From Zanthoxylum bungeanum (Eukaryota > Streptophyta > Magnoliopsida > Sapindales > Rutaceae): DNA of 64,000 nucleotides. The stretch covers positions 1-64,000 of the forward strand of contig SKCR01015027.1 of the NCBI GenBank assembly GCA_019454045.1, read 5' to 3'. Positions 34,121 to 47,022 of the stretch are shown in pieces. The first letter of the stretch is position 1. Each line of letters opens with the position of its first letter. The notes beneath the pieces were generated by a model. It was not told the origin of the DNA. It was given only the letters and a program-made list of their open reading frames with translations, and ran no database searches. The translations under genes and the position numbers were made by a program.

Positions 34121-36129
34121 TAGACTGTAGGAAGTCTATGTCTTTATTTGACCGACATAATAAATCTATGTGGTATACACAGTCCATGGTGCGTCCGAAT
34201 CCATGTCGTATGTTTGTTTCATTATTTTGATAGTAATACTCTTGATGTTGTCACTTTGTATGTTACCAGATATGCTCACATGCATCATTATTCTAGTGTT
34301 TGGCTTGGTGTGTTTATTTAGCATAGATGCATGTGAAAGTTGAATTGCCCTGACATTTGTCGTTATCTATTTGCTTTATCCCATACGCACAATTCTCCTT
34401 GATGTAAGTTTGTAGGTAGTGAGCTGATTCCATTTGTATGTGAGCTAACGACTCATACATGGCACTCGACATTGGTAGCAAGGTCAGAGGATGGGTTCCA
34501 CTTCGTGGCTGAGTTCAAAGTGTCATCCTTTCCTAAATTAAAAGCCTTCATACTTTCCATGTCGAATGGGATCTTGTCGTTTGGTAAAGAGAGACCTCTT
34601 ATGGGGAAAGTTTCCAAGTCTTTAGTCTCAATCTTGGTTGTCTGCAGTTGTCGAGTTGAGGCACCACATGTCGTAAAGTAGTATTAACCATCAGACGATG
34701 TGTCGTTTAGCAAAGTGCTTAAATTCTGTTTGCTTTGTATTAATTATATTTTATTAATCGAGAAATAAGTCGAGAAATGGTCCAAGTTACGATGACGGCA
34801 TCGTTACAGCATCGTGTAAGGGCGTTGGGTGTACATGGTCGCTCGAGACATTCATACTTGCAGTTCGTGAATTTACAGCACGGTAGTGTAACCGTTTCGG
34901 CCAACTGAGGTCAATTTCCAAGGTCGCCATGATAGCGCAGCTTGGGCAGTGATGTGGATTCTGTTTTGTTCTCAGTCTCAGGGTGCCTCTCTCACCACAA
35001 TCGATGTGGGACAATGGGCTACAGGTTTAGTTTTGCTTCTAAAGAAACCAAATGGCCTTCTTTTTTAATTTACACTGTTTTGGCGAATGGACTATTGTGG
35101 GCTTTCAGGCGATCACGCACTCTGGGCCGTGTGGCTGGAATTTTCGGGCCCACCCCTTCTTAGTGCTTGCATGAAGGAAGTCGGTTGGGCTGACATCATA
35201 ATTCAGGGCTTATGCATGTGGGAGGACACAAATTGACGCAGGTTGGGCCATCACATAATATTGCAATGAGGTTGCGTGGGTTGTTTCGCGTGTTAGAGGA
35301 ACAAATGGGCAAAAAATATTTGCTTCATGAGATTCCACGTGCGCGGGCTTGCTCTCGTTTTTGGGCTGTTCTCTTTTGGGCTGAGCATGAAAGCTTCGGC
35401 CTTTGGAGATTTGGTTGACTTTCATCTTGGGGTATTGACTGGATTGACTTCAATCTGCTTCTCCTAAACCGAGTAGACAGAACTGGGAAAATGCAAATCT
35501 CATACTCCTTCTTGGCATACATTAATTTTGCACCCATGCGCTGACTCAATTTCAGCGAATCATCGCCAGCTTCACTTGAGCAATGTAGCAATCTTTATTC
35601 GGTCCAGCCATGAACAATAGCGTATCTAGTTTGGGCCTTGTAAAGGCAATCTCACATGGTGGATGAGTTGTTGTGCGTGGGAATTATTGGAGGGTTCCAA
35701 AGTCACCTTCCTAGGCGATGTGGGACTCATTGTAGTTCTAAAGTTGATTCACTTGGTTGTATTATGGGTGAAAGTTTGTTGGCTATTGGATCAGTCTGGA
35801 CGCTTATTGGGCTTCCATATGCGCTATTTCATGGGCTTCGTGGATTGGCATGTGGGTTCAGTTAACTGAACAAATGGGCTTTTTCGTGGCCTGCCATGGC
35901 AATTGGATGGCCAGTTTCATTTCGTGGAGGGCTGGTTTTTCTAATTGACTGCTTGTTTGGGGTTTTCTCTTTTTTGTGCCAACCTGCCCGGTTGTTTTGT
36001 TGGGCTTTGCTGTTTGTTTCAATTTATTGTGGCGTGAGCTTAGGGATAGGTATTATAATGGAATGGGTTTGGGGTCCGGTCCGTATGTTGGGACAACATG
36101 GATGTTTCATGATGGACGGTCTTTTAGTG
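34121..36129. other. LARD-like interior without recognised genes
   Basis: Several open frames up to about 100 codons on both strands, none with a domain I recognise. Base composition is more GC-rich than the surrounding DNA. A minus-strand frame at 35325-35591 has a fairly protein-like composition but no match in memory. Confidence 0.5.
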
Positions 36130-36990
36130 AGCTGCGCATGGTCACGAGGCAGAGAGATTTCTCCAAGTGGAGTATCTTCTTTAAGCCGACTCTACATCTT
36201 CACAGTGTCGAGTGGGACACTCACCACGTGATGAATCTTTGGGTCGAATGGATCTTCATCCATTCGCTAATCATACATTCATGTCGTGCCGATTGAAACC
36301 TTTGCCTCTAGATAAGAGCTATTCCTCCTAGTGTTGAGTGGTGTCTCAGACTAGCTAGAAATTCTTCCATCTCATGTTGAATATGATCTTAAACATGTGT
36401 CAAATCACATAAGTGGAGTGTCGAGTGGAATCTTTAGCAAGTAACAAGGTATATATGGTAATATCAATTTGGACATCTTCAACAGTACACTAATGTCGAG
36501 TGAGACATCTCTAACTATGTTAGATATTGTAAACGTTGGTTGTGCCTAATTGTAACAGTTATATGGTTGTAAATTGTAGTGTTCATTGGGACACCCATAG
36601 TAAGTCTCATATTATGAACCGTAATACCTACTAAGATAACTGCCACAAGTCCCAAGTCACATATTAATGTCGACTAGGGCACCCATAATAATTATCAAGT
36701 TATATGGTGTAGTATCGACTGGGACATTCATAACAAGTCACAAACTATGACGCCAATTATAAGTCACATGCATTTCTAATATCGACTGGGACATTATTAA
36801 AAAGCGCAAGACATACCTGGTAATGTTGACCATGATGACTATGCCAAGCCTTCATTCGGGTACCATCGATTGGGACATCCTCCTCATGAAAAACACATTG
36901 CTTCATCAAATGGGATAAATGGTGGGAAATATAATTCCATTGAAGGGAGACGCATTGCTCTTGATGTAGGTCCATGAGACTATGGTCGAG
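36130..36990. repeat. Degenerate repeat family 'GTCGAnTGGGACA' in the LARD-like element
   Basis: The word GTCGACTGGGACA and variants (GTCGAGTGGGACACTC, ATCGACTGGGACATTC, GTCGACTAGGGCACCC) recurs about ten times at 40-110 bp spacing, with CACAAGT/AAGTCACA between. Sequence and spacing suggest an older array related to the core of the units at 33325-34120. Confidence 0.65.
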
Positions 36991-37107
36991 TGGAGTCTAG
37001 AATTGATGACATTTTTCTCGTGTAACCTTTCATGACACCTGGAGGAGATGACAATCCTCTTACGTAGTCTGAAGGTAATGACATTCTATCTATGCCATCA
37101 ATAGTAG

Positions 37108-39518
37108 TGAATGGGTTATTTAGGGGGTGAATCCGGTAACGCAGCGGAAGCGGTGAAAATCCGATTTTCAGATTTCAAAACTTTTTCTCGGATAAATTAA
37201 ATAAACATATTTATTTAATATTCCAATAATCAAATTATGAAAATAAATTCAATAAAACAATTTTAAGTGAATTTACCGAAATACCATTGCTTTGTATTTT
37301 TGTCCGTTTTAGTCCGAAATTGATCCAATCAATTTTGAATGATTCTAAATCATTTCTAAGATGAACTTATGATGTTCAAAACATCAAAACACCAAAGCAA
37401 CCAAAATCCCCAATTTTCCTTATCTTGGCCGAATGCACCATTTGGTGCCCAAGTTGACCATTTGGTCATTTCATGCTTCAAAACTCATCCAAATGAAATC
37501 CAATCAACATGAAACTTTTACATGCATCATATACACACCCAAATGCTCAACATATATGAAAACACCAAATTTGGAATTAGTTAGAAACCCTATTTTTTCA
37601 ATTTCCACAAATTGGACAAATTAGGCTAATTACATTAAATCAAATGTTTCAATCATCAATCTTTCATCCAATTCAAGTCTCAACACAATGAAACAACTCA
37701 AGATCAAATCTAGGTCATTTAAGAGTGGGTCAACAACTCTAGAATAGCAACATGGTTTCCAAAACCTTAAAAGAATGTTTACAACTACACTAGTTACATA
37801 CTTCCATCATCATACATGCTTTACAATTTCACCAAAGCTTCCATAAAAAAAAACTACAAAGAACAAAGAAAGAAATAACCTAAAGATATCATATATTGAA
37901 GCCTAGATCCTAAGGAACAATTTCCTTACTAATAGTAAGTTGGAAAAAACTTACTAAAATCAAGCTTCCTTTGGATTTTCTTCTTTCTCAAGCTTTCTTT
38001 AAGTTCCTTCAATGATGTTTTTGCTTTTGTGAAATGTGTATTAGGTTAAACTAAATGAAAAGCAAATGAAAACAATTTATACTTGTCAAATTTTAGCCTT
38101 GGCCGAAATTCACATGCATAAAATTCAAGTTTTTTATTTCAATTTCATTTCAAATGCATTTGGTCAACTTGCATAAATATCTTATAAACTACTTTATTAG
38201 ATATTTATTTTGGTCAACAAATGCAACTAATGTCATTTACTTTAATTATCCTAATGTAAGATATTTATATTTTAATTAATTTAATCATTTAACAATTAAA
38301 TAATTAATTAATTAATCAAATACAAATATATTAAATATATGTATAATATTTACATTAAATATTAAAAACATATATTCATTTAGGAAATAAGTCAAATAAC
38401 TCATTTTGACTATTAATTAATGTGTATTTAAATTAATCAAGTATTAAATGTAAATACACAATAATTAAGCAAATGACTATCTAGTCTCTTTAGCATGTAT
38501 CTTGCGTTTAACCATTAAACGACTTTATAAATAATCAATATTATTTATTAATGTTGCTCTAGTGCTCTACGAGTATGTTTCATTATTGAGACTCTCTAGG
38601 TTCAGGTATATCCGTCACGAAATCAAATTTCATGTCCATAATCTATCCACCCGTAGATTATGACGATCACGGATAATCTCGCTGAATCATACAGGTCGAG
38701 GTCATGGCAAATGTATAATTCCTCCGTCACAGGTATCCGGATAAATCCCAGAGATATAGATGTAAACGTCAAATCTCTATCGGGATTATCCAGTCGACTA
38801 TTCTATTAGCAATCTCAAAAAGAATGTTTAGAACTAGCTTCTAAATACCACGGGCCCATGGTTTTATCTGATTGCTAATCATATGGACTACCTATGCTCT
38901 GGTACACAGAACTGACGGATCCTATCTTGATACACATAGGACACCCTGATGATCTATCTACACCCACGAACAGGCGGAGGTCTGATCTAAATAGATCGGT
39001 GACGTGACTGCCATCTAAGTGTAGAAGATGTCTCATGTGCCCACAATGGCATCTCAAGTCTAAGAATCACAAGTGCTACTCAACCCAAGAAGATTCTTAT
39101 TGACCCTGGTGTACCATCCATTAAGAATCTTCGGTGAGTCGTTCAGTGTTTATCCACTATAAACACCCACACGTCTATACTAGTCTCCAAGACTTATGGT
39201 TCATTGAGAAACCATTGGAATCATATATTCCAGTATACGACATGTACTGGTCTCAACGGGTTTACTACACTGACCAAGTAGTGTAAACCTTGACCAGGAA
39301 CTGTCTGAGAATGACAACGTCATGATACGACTCAATGTCCGTTGCGACGCTTTTACAACTGTATCATGACTAATCATTCTAGGGTCATTACGTCTTTACC
39401 ATATAAAAGATAGATTATATTATAGAAACTGCATATATTATTACTGATAATAACGTTTTACAGAAGTATTTAACAAAAATACAACCGGGAATTGGCGCTC
39501 TGAGCACCAACCCCTACA
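37108..39518 (-). repeat. Copia-4 3' LTR
   Basis: 2411 bp. Inner boundary GTTGGGGATG-like CCCCTACA on the plus strand; outer end TGAATGGGTTATTTAGG, against TGAAGGGGTTATTTAGG in the partner. AT-rich with no gene. Small indels in runs (e.g. near 38240) separate the two copies. Confidence 0.96.
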
Positions 39519-39534
39519 AAATCTCCCACTTGCT

Positions 39535-40101
39535 CTAGTGCCAATATCGATTGTATCTAATACCCATCGACTCCACGTGTTTATCAAACAACTTCGGAGG
39601 TATGGCCTTCGTCAGCGGGTCTGCTACGTTGTCTTCACTCGGTACCTTGCACACGACAATATCCCCTCGTGACACGATCTCTCGAATGATGTGGTACTTG
39701 CGTTCCACATGCTTCGACTTCTGATGCGCCCTCGGTTCCTTTGCTTGCGCAATGGCTCCAGTATTATCACAGTATAACGGAATCGCATTCTCGATACTTG
39801 GGACAACTCCCAATTCTGTGATAAAGTTCTTTATCCACACAGCCTCTTTTGCGGCTTCAGAAGCTGCAATATATTCCGCCTCAGTGGTGGAATCAGCTGT
39901 AGATCCCTGTTTGGAACTCTTCCAACATACTGCACCTCCGTTAAGGGTAAAGACAAATCCAGATGTAGACTTTCTATCATCGGGATCCGATTGGAAATCG
40001 GAGTCTGTATACCCGTTAACCTGCAGTTCGTTTCCTCCATAAATAATCAACTTATCCTTAGTACCTTTAAGATACTTTAGGATATGTTTAATGGCCATCA
40101 A
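39535..40101 (-). pseudogene. Copia-4 pol, RNase H domain (188 codons open)
   Basis: Open to its natural stop at 39535. Shows GYTDSDFQSDPDDRKSTSGF, STTEAEYIAASEAAKEAVW, LYCDNTGAIAQAKEP and SKHVERKYHIIREI. Overlaps the RT frame around 40088-40101, so one frameshift separates them. Confidence 0.93.
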
Positions 40102-40840
40102 TGGTCATTACCTGGATTGGACTGATATCGACTGGTACGCTAACAGCGAAACTGATATCAGGCCTCGTACATAACATGGCATACATTATGCTACCCAAAC
40201 ACGAAGCATAAGGTTGGTTAGACATTCTAACCTTCTCATCTTCTGTTTGTGGACACATCTTCTTGGAAAGATGAATCCCATGTCTGAACGGTATGTTTGC
40301 TGTCTTACAGTTACCAAAGCTATACCGTTCCAAGATCTTATCTACGTACGTTGATTGGGATAACCCAATCAGCCTCCTTTGTCTATCTCGATAGAGTTTT
40401 ATCCCTAAAACATATGAAGCTTCTCCCAGGTCCTTCATGGAGAAATTCTTACAGAGATATGCTTTAACGCTTTGTAACATACCTAAATCATTCCCAATGA
40501 TTAGGATGTCATCAACATACAGGACTAAAAATACGACCATGCTCCCACTGGCCTTCTGATACACACAGGATTCTTCCGAATTCTTAAGAAAACCAGACGA
40601 TCTGATAATCTCGTCGAATCGAAGATTCCAACTTCGTGAAGCTTGTTTAAGTCCATAAATGGACTTCTTAAGCTTACATACTATACCCGAGGTTTCGCTG
40701 GATGTGAAACCTTCCGGCTGTTCCATATAGATTTCTTCATCAAGAAATCCATTTAGAAAAGCCGTTTTGACATCCATTTGCCAAATCTCGTAGTCATGAT
40801 ACGCAGCTATAGAAAGCAAAATCCGGATAGACTTAAGCAT
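40088..40840 (-). pseudogene. Copia-4 pol, reverse transcriptase (250 codons open)
   Basis: Carries QMDVKTAFLNGFLDEEIYME, SIYGLKQASRSWNLRFDE and an intact catalytic YVDDI (40505-40519), then MKDLGEASYVLGIKL and TRPDISFAV. A frame change just upstream (about 40840-40940) cuts it from the rest of pol (40933-41175, QVWDLIPLP). Confidence 0.93.
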
Positions 40841-41236
40841 TGCTACCGGCGAAAAAGTTTCATCGTAGTCGACGCCAGGTCACTGCGAGTAACCTTGCTA
40901 CGTAGTCGTTCCTCCGTAGCCTCTCTTTGCCTTTATTTCAACCTTACCGTCAGGCCCGCGCTTCCTCTTGTAAACCCATTTACAACCGATAGGAACAATT
41001 CCTTCGGAAGCGGAATCAAGTCCCAAACTTGATTTTCATGCATTGAGTCTATCTCGGATTTCATGGCACTTTGCCATTTCACGGAGTCGATGTCCAACAT
41101 CGATTCTCTATAGGTGAAAGGATCTGTCTCTTCAACTAATAGAACATCCAGACTCTTTTCTTGTATCAAATACAAGCGTTCAAGAGGTCTAGATACCTTT
41201 CCGACCTACGGAGTGTGTGTGTTGAAGGTCCTTCAT

Positions 41237-42297
41237 CTACTTGAACTTCAGGTTCCTCCGTTGGTTCGTTGTTTTCAGGTTGGACTTCATCAAGCTCAAC
41301 CTGTCTATGATCACCTCCTTCTGACAAAATTCTACTTCTAGAAATTTTGCGAAGCGAGCTACGAACACATTTCGATGCTCGGTATCATAGAAAATATCCC
41401 CCGTGTTCGAGGGATATCCAACAAACCTAAAATTTTGCCCTCGAGGCGAAAGCTTACTTTTCTGAGTTACCCTGACATAGGCAGGACAACCCCAAACCTT
41501 AATATAATTAAGATTCGGTCTCCTACCGACCATATCTGATACGGTGTCGTAGGAACAGCCTTTGAAGGAATCTTATTCAAAAGATGTGCGGCTGTTAAGA
41601 CAGTAACCCCATAAGTAATAGGGCAAATCTGTGAAACTCAACATCGATCGGACCATATCCAATAAAGTCCGATCCTCCTCTCAGATACTCCATTGTGCTG
41701 TGGCGTACCTGGAGGAGTATATTGAGCGAGAATCCCATTCTCTTTCATATAATCCATGAACTCACCACTCATATATTCGCCGCCTCGATCTGATCGAAGG
41801 CATTTAATATATTTACCAGTTTGTTTTTCTACTTCATTTCGGAACTCTTTGAACTTTTCAAAGGTTTCCGATTTATGTCGCATCAAATACACATAACCGT
41901 ACCGTGACAAATCATCGGTAAAGGTAACGAAGTACGAATAACCACTGTGAGCAGTTTGACTTAGTGGACCACATACATCAGAATGTACGAGTTCCAGTAA
42001 GTTTGTGGCGCGGTGTCCAACACCAGAAAATGGGGCTTTGGTCATCTTACATGAATACAGGAATTCACAAGTTGGATAGGACTCAATGGTAAGATCTGAT
42101 ATCAAACCATTCCTAACCAATTGGGTAAGGCGTTTAACGCCAATGTGACCAAGTCTCATATGCCAAAGTTCAGTATTATTAATTACAGGTAAACTACGTT
42201 TATTAACTCCAGTATTTAATATATCTTTTGAAGTTTGCAATGTGTAATGACCATGCTGGTTTTGGACAACTAAGGATCTGAATATTATTTTTATCAT
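41237..42297 (-). pseudogene. Copia-4 pol, GAG-pre-integrase and integrase
   Basis: Shows WHMRLGHIGVKRL, HSDVCGPLSQTAHSGYSYFV with the first catalytic Asp, RSDRGGEYMSGEF with the second and QHNGVSERR with the third. A frame break follows at about 41640, then VWGCPAYVR and FVGYPSNTGDIFYDTE from 41533. Confidence 0.92.
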
Positions 42298-42495
42298 ATA
42301 AATACAAAGAACTATTCTTAATATTAATACAATAGCCTTCTGTATCTAATACAAAAAGTGATATAATATTAGCGACACATCCGGTACAAAATGACAGTCA
42401 TATAACAAAAGTGTCCCATTCGGCAATGAGATCTCGCATACTCCCACTGCAACTGCATCCAAAGAGTCTCCACTCCCGAACCGCAACTGCATCTC

Positions 42496-43482
42496 TCATG
42501 GCTTCAGCCTCCTACTTTCCTTCAGCACCTGCAACGAATTGCAAATGTGAATGGGACAAGCAGAATCTAAAATCCAGCTGGATGTAACGGCTTCACAAGC
42601 CAAAGATAAATCAATAACTGGAAAAATAAAAGTACTTGATGTAGATGCTCTGTCTCTCCTCAGCTGGGCAATGTAATCTGGACAGTTCCTTTTCCAGTGC
42701 CCGACCTTGCCGCAGTGGTGACATTTGTCTTCAGCAGCCCTTTTGGGCTTAGCTATCTTCGCCTGATGTTGAAGACCGAAGGTCTTCTTCTTCTTCCCTT
42801 TCTTCTTCTTTCCCTTGGACATTCCTTGGGAAGAAGCAGAGAGAGAGTAGATCTAGGTGGGCGAGTCGGTACTCCCTTCTTCAGATCCTCTTCTGCCGTG
42901 AGCAACATCCTATGTAGCTCCTGGTAGGTGCAGACTGTCCCGTGCATGTTGAAGTACATCACAAACTGGCGGAATGAAGCTGGCAGAGAACCAAGAATGA
43001 CACTCCTACCGAATGTCATTCAGGATGAGATTATGTTGCCTCAATTGATCGATCAAATCGATCATTTGAAGAACATGTGGGCTAACACTTTGCCCCTCAT
43101 CCAGACGCGCATGGAACAGTTCCATGGCGACCTTGTGAACAATAACCTGTTTCTGGTTCTCGAACGATTGTCTTAATCGCGTTATCATACTATAGGAATC
43201 TGATGTTCCATAGTATTGTTGCTTGAGTTTCGGAGAGAGCGAACTAAGGATGTATGATTTAACCCTTAAATCATCATTCTTCCAAGCTTCAAAAACTTGG
43301 CGTTCCTCCTCCGAAGCATCCTCACCCACTGCAAGGGGTAAAGGACCCTCAAGAACATAACCCAACTTTTCGGAATCGAGGACAATCCTCAAATCCAATT
43401 CCCAGTCTGTAAAGTTCTCAGCGCCTTTCAGTTTGTTCGCATCTAACATACGCGCAAACTGGTTTGTGGATTGACCCGCCAT
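42496..43482 (-). pseudogene. Copia-4 gag, zinc knuckle and protease
   Basis: Gag begins at 43482 (MAGQSTNQFARMLDANKLKG) and has the usual helical core (LSSLSPKLKQQYYG, FENQKQVIVHK). Frame breaks at about 43010 and again near 42820. The knuckle CHHCGKVGHWKRNC is at 42682-42723 and the protease WILDSAC at about 42560. 43483-44226 is the leader, in which CAGCAGAGGCACGGTCTC occurs twice (near 43697 and 43980). Confidence 0.9.
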
Positions 43483-44241
43483 CGCAAATCTATCATATAG
43501 ATCACGAAAAACGGTTAGCAGAAATTAAGCAGTTTCATATAATATCAAAAGCATAAACTAGATCATGGATTTTTAATCTAATATGCCCCTCCCACTAAAT
43601 CATGCAATACTGTAATCCCAAAACAGAATACAAATATTTAATAATTAAATTAAATATAACAGTGAAAGGTGGATCCCGTGAATATATTTCAGCTCACAGC
43701 AGAGGCACGGTCTCGCCTACGTATATTCATCAGGTAGACAACTCATTTGTCAATCACTCAAAAGTGACTCATAAGTATTCGGTCATGGCCGTTTCTCGTT
43801 GTCGCTGCGAAGGCAGGCCCACAAGGAGACGTACCAAGGTAATACTCGTCAATGATAAACTCAAGTTACTTACGTAATCCTGACAGCTAGGGCACGTTCA
43901 GAATTCCGCTTTTACTTGAATTTATCTAGTATCAGATATACATCCGGTATAAATAAATCTTTATCGGCTACACCCTCACAGCAGAGGCACGGTCTCAGAT
44001 GTAGTCACAAAGAAGTATTCATAAACCGTATTGACAAGACGGACCATATAACATGCATCAAATACATAATTACATTTAAACCTTATTATAAGGGATTTTC
44101 CGCTAAGTGTCATACACCCTAAATTTAACCAGTTTAGATCCTAATAAGCATGCACAAAGTCAAGAAAACATGATTAAACATTGATTCAATGAAGGCTAAT
44201 CATTAGGTGGCCTAGAATCAGACTCGCCTCTGATACCATTT

Positions 44242-46652
44242 TGAAGGGGTTATTTAGGGGTGAATCCGGTAACGCAGCGGAAGCGGTGAAAATCCGATTT
44301 TCAGATTTCAAAACTTTTTCTCGGATAAATTAAATAAACATATTTATTTAATATTCCAATAATCAAATTATGAAAATAATTCAATAAAACAATTTTAAGT
44401 GAATTTACCGAAATACCATTGCTTTGTATTTTTGTCCGTTTTAGTCCAAAATTGATCCAATCAATTTTGAATGATTCTAAATCATTTCTAAGATGAACTT
44501 ATGATGTTCAAAACATCAAAACACCAAAGCAACCAAAATCCCCAATTTTCCTTATCTGGGCCGAATGCACCATTTGGTGCCCAAGTTGACCATTTGGTCA
44601 TTTCATGCTTCAAAACTCATCCAAATGAAATCCAATCAACATGAAACTTTGCATGCATCATATACACACCAAATTCTCAACATATATGAAAACCCCCAAA
44701 TTTGGAATTAGTTAGAAACCCTAATTTTCAATTTCCACAAATTGGACAAATTAGGCTATTTACATTAAATCAAATGTTTCAATCATCAATCTTTCATCAA
44801 ATTCAAGTCTCAACACAATGAAACAACTCAAGATCAAATCTAGGTCATTTAAGAGTGTGTCAACAACTCTAGAATAGCAACATGGTTTCCAAAACCTTAA
44901 AAGAATGTTTACAACTACACTAGTTACATACTTCCATCATCATACATGCTTTACAATTTCACCAAAGCTTCCATCAACAAAAACCACAAAGAACAAAGAA
45001 AGAAATAACCTAAAGATATCATATATTGAAGCCTAGATCCTAAGGAACAATTTCCTTACTAATAGTAAGTTGGAAAAAACTTACTAAAATCAAGCTTCCT
45101 TTGGATTTTCTTTCTTTCTCAAGCTTTCTTTAAGTTCCTTCAATGGTGTTTTTGCTTTTGTGAAATGTGTATTAGGTTAAACTAAATGAAAAGCAAATGA
45201 AAACAATTTATACTTGTCAAATTTTAGCCTTGGCCGAAATTCACATGCATAAAATTCAAGTTTTTTATTTCAATTTTCATTTCAAATGCATTTGGTCAAC
45301 TTGCATAAATATCTTATAAACTACTTTATTAGATATTTATTTTGGTCAACAAATGCAACTAATGTCATTACTTTATTATCCTAATGTAAGATATTTATAT
45401 TTTAATTATTTAATCATTTAACAATTAAATAATTAATTAATTAATCAAATACAAATATATTAAATATATGTATAATATTTACATTAAATATTAAAAACAT
45501 ATATTCATTTAGGAAATAAGTCAAATAACTCATTTTGACTATTAATTAATGTGTATTTAAATTAATCAAGTATTAAATGTAAATACACAATAATTAAGCA
45601 AATGACTATCTAGTCTCTTTAGCATGTATCTTGCGTTTAACCATTAAACGACTTTATAAATAATCAATATTATTTATTAATGTTGCTCTAGTGCTCTACG
45701 AGTATGTTTCATTATTGAGACTCTCTAGGTTCAGGTATATCCGTCACGAAATCAAATTTCATGTCCATAATCTATCCACCTGTAGATCATGACGATCACG
45801 GATAATCTCGCTGAATCATACAGGTCGAGGTCATGGAAAATGTATAATTCATCCGTCACAGGTATCCGGATAAATCCCAGAGATATAGATGTAAACGTCA
45901 AATCTCTATCGGGATTATCCAGTCGATTATTCTATTAGCAATCTCAAAAAGAATGTTTAGAACTAGCTTCTAAACTTACCACGGGCCCATGGTTTTATCT
46001 GATTGCTAATCATATGTGGACTACCTATGCTCTGGTACACAGAACTGACGGATCCTATCTTGATACACATAGGACACCCTGAGGATCTATCTACACCCAA
46101 CGAACAGGCGGAGGTCTGATCTAAATAGATCGGTGACGTGACTGCCATCTAAGTGTAGAAGATGTCTCATGTGCCCACAATGGCATCTCAAGTCTAAGAA
46201 TCACAAGTGCTACTCAACCCAAGAAGATTCTTATTGACCCTGGTGTACCATCCATTAAGAATCTTCGGTGAGTCGTTCAGTGTTTATCCACTATAAACAC
46301 CTACACGTCTATACTAGTCTCCAGACTTATGGTTCATTGAGAAACCATTGGAATCATATATTCCAGTATACGACATGTACTGGTCTCAACGGGTTTACTA
46401 CACTGACCAAGTAGTGTAAACCTTGACCAGGAACTGTCTGAGAATGACAACGTCATGATACGACTCAATGTCTGTTGCGACGCTTTTGCAACTGTATCAT
46501 GACTAATCATTCTAGGGTCATTACGTCTTTACCATATAAAAGATTAGATTATATTATAGAAACTGCATATATTATTACTGATAATAACGTTTTACAGAAG
46601 TATTTAACAAAAATACAACCGGGAATTGGCGCTCTGAGCACCAACCCCTACA
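44242..46652 (-). repeat. Copia-4 5' LTR
   Basis: Full-length partner of 37108-39518, in the same orientation. Begins TGAAGGGGTTATTT and ends CACCAACCCCTACA on the plus strand. Confidence 0.96.
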
Positions 46653-47022
46653 AGTAGATGGTAACCGCCCCAAGCAGTCTCGAATAGGCGTCAATTATAT
46701 AGAATAATTCTTGATTGATTGGGTATGCTATGGATTATGAGGATATTCTCATGTCGACTGGATGATGTGAGTAGAATGGTTCAAATGATGGTCCATATAT
46801 GTTGATTGGAGCAAATTGATTTCTCATTAAGAACGGATCAAATGGGCCAAATGACAATCCTAATGTATGTAATTATTCTTGGAGGATGGCTATTTAAGTG
46901 ATCATGAGATCTGGCGTTTGCTCGTTGTGTGACGTTATACGAATAGAGGTGTTTGGAAGGATCATAGATGGAGAGATCTTTGCATGCTATGAATCGCTAG
47001 GGCCCCACGGTGGGCGCCAAAT

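Larger units (their letters stand above)
37108..46652 (-). mobile_element. Copia-4: Ty1/copia element with 2411-bp LTRs, inside the LARD-like element
   Basis: LTRs 37108-39518 (3') and 44242-46652 (5'), both 2411 bp and nearly identical by eye. Target duplication AGTAG at 37103-37107 and 46653-46657. Primer site TGGTATCAGAGG (minus, 44227-44238) and purine tract (minus of AAATCTCCCACTTG, from 39519). Gag-PR-IN-RT-RNase H on the minus strand, 9545 bp in all. It is the innermost and apparently youngest large insertion of the nest. Confidence 0.96.

Noticed and set aside
34472..36296. Several 65-110-codon frames in the LARD-like interior as captured host genes
   Set aside because: Frames overlap on both strands, lack domains or splice continuity, and the region is repeat-like. 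A captured fragment cannot be excluded but is unsupported.
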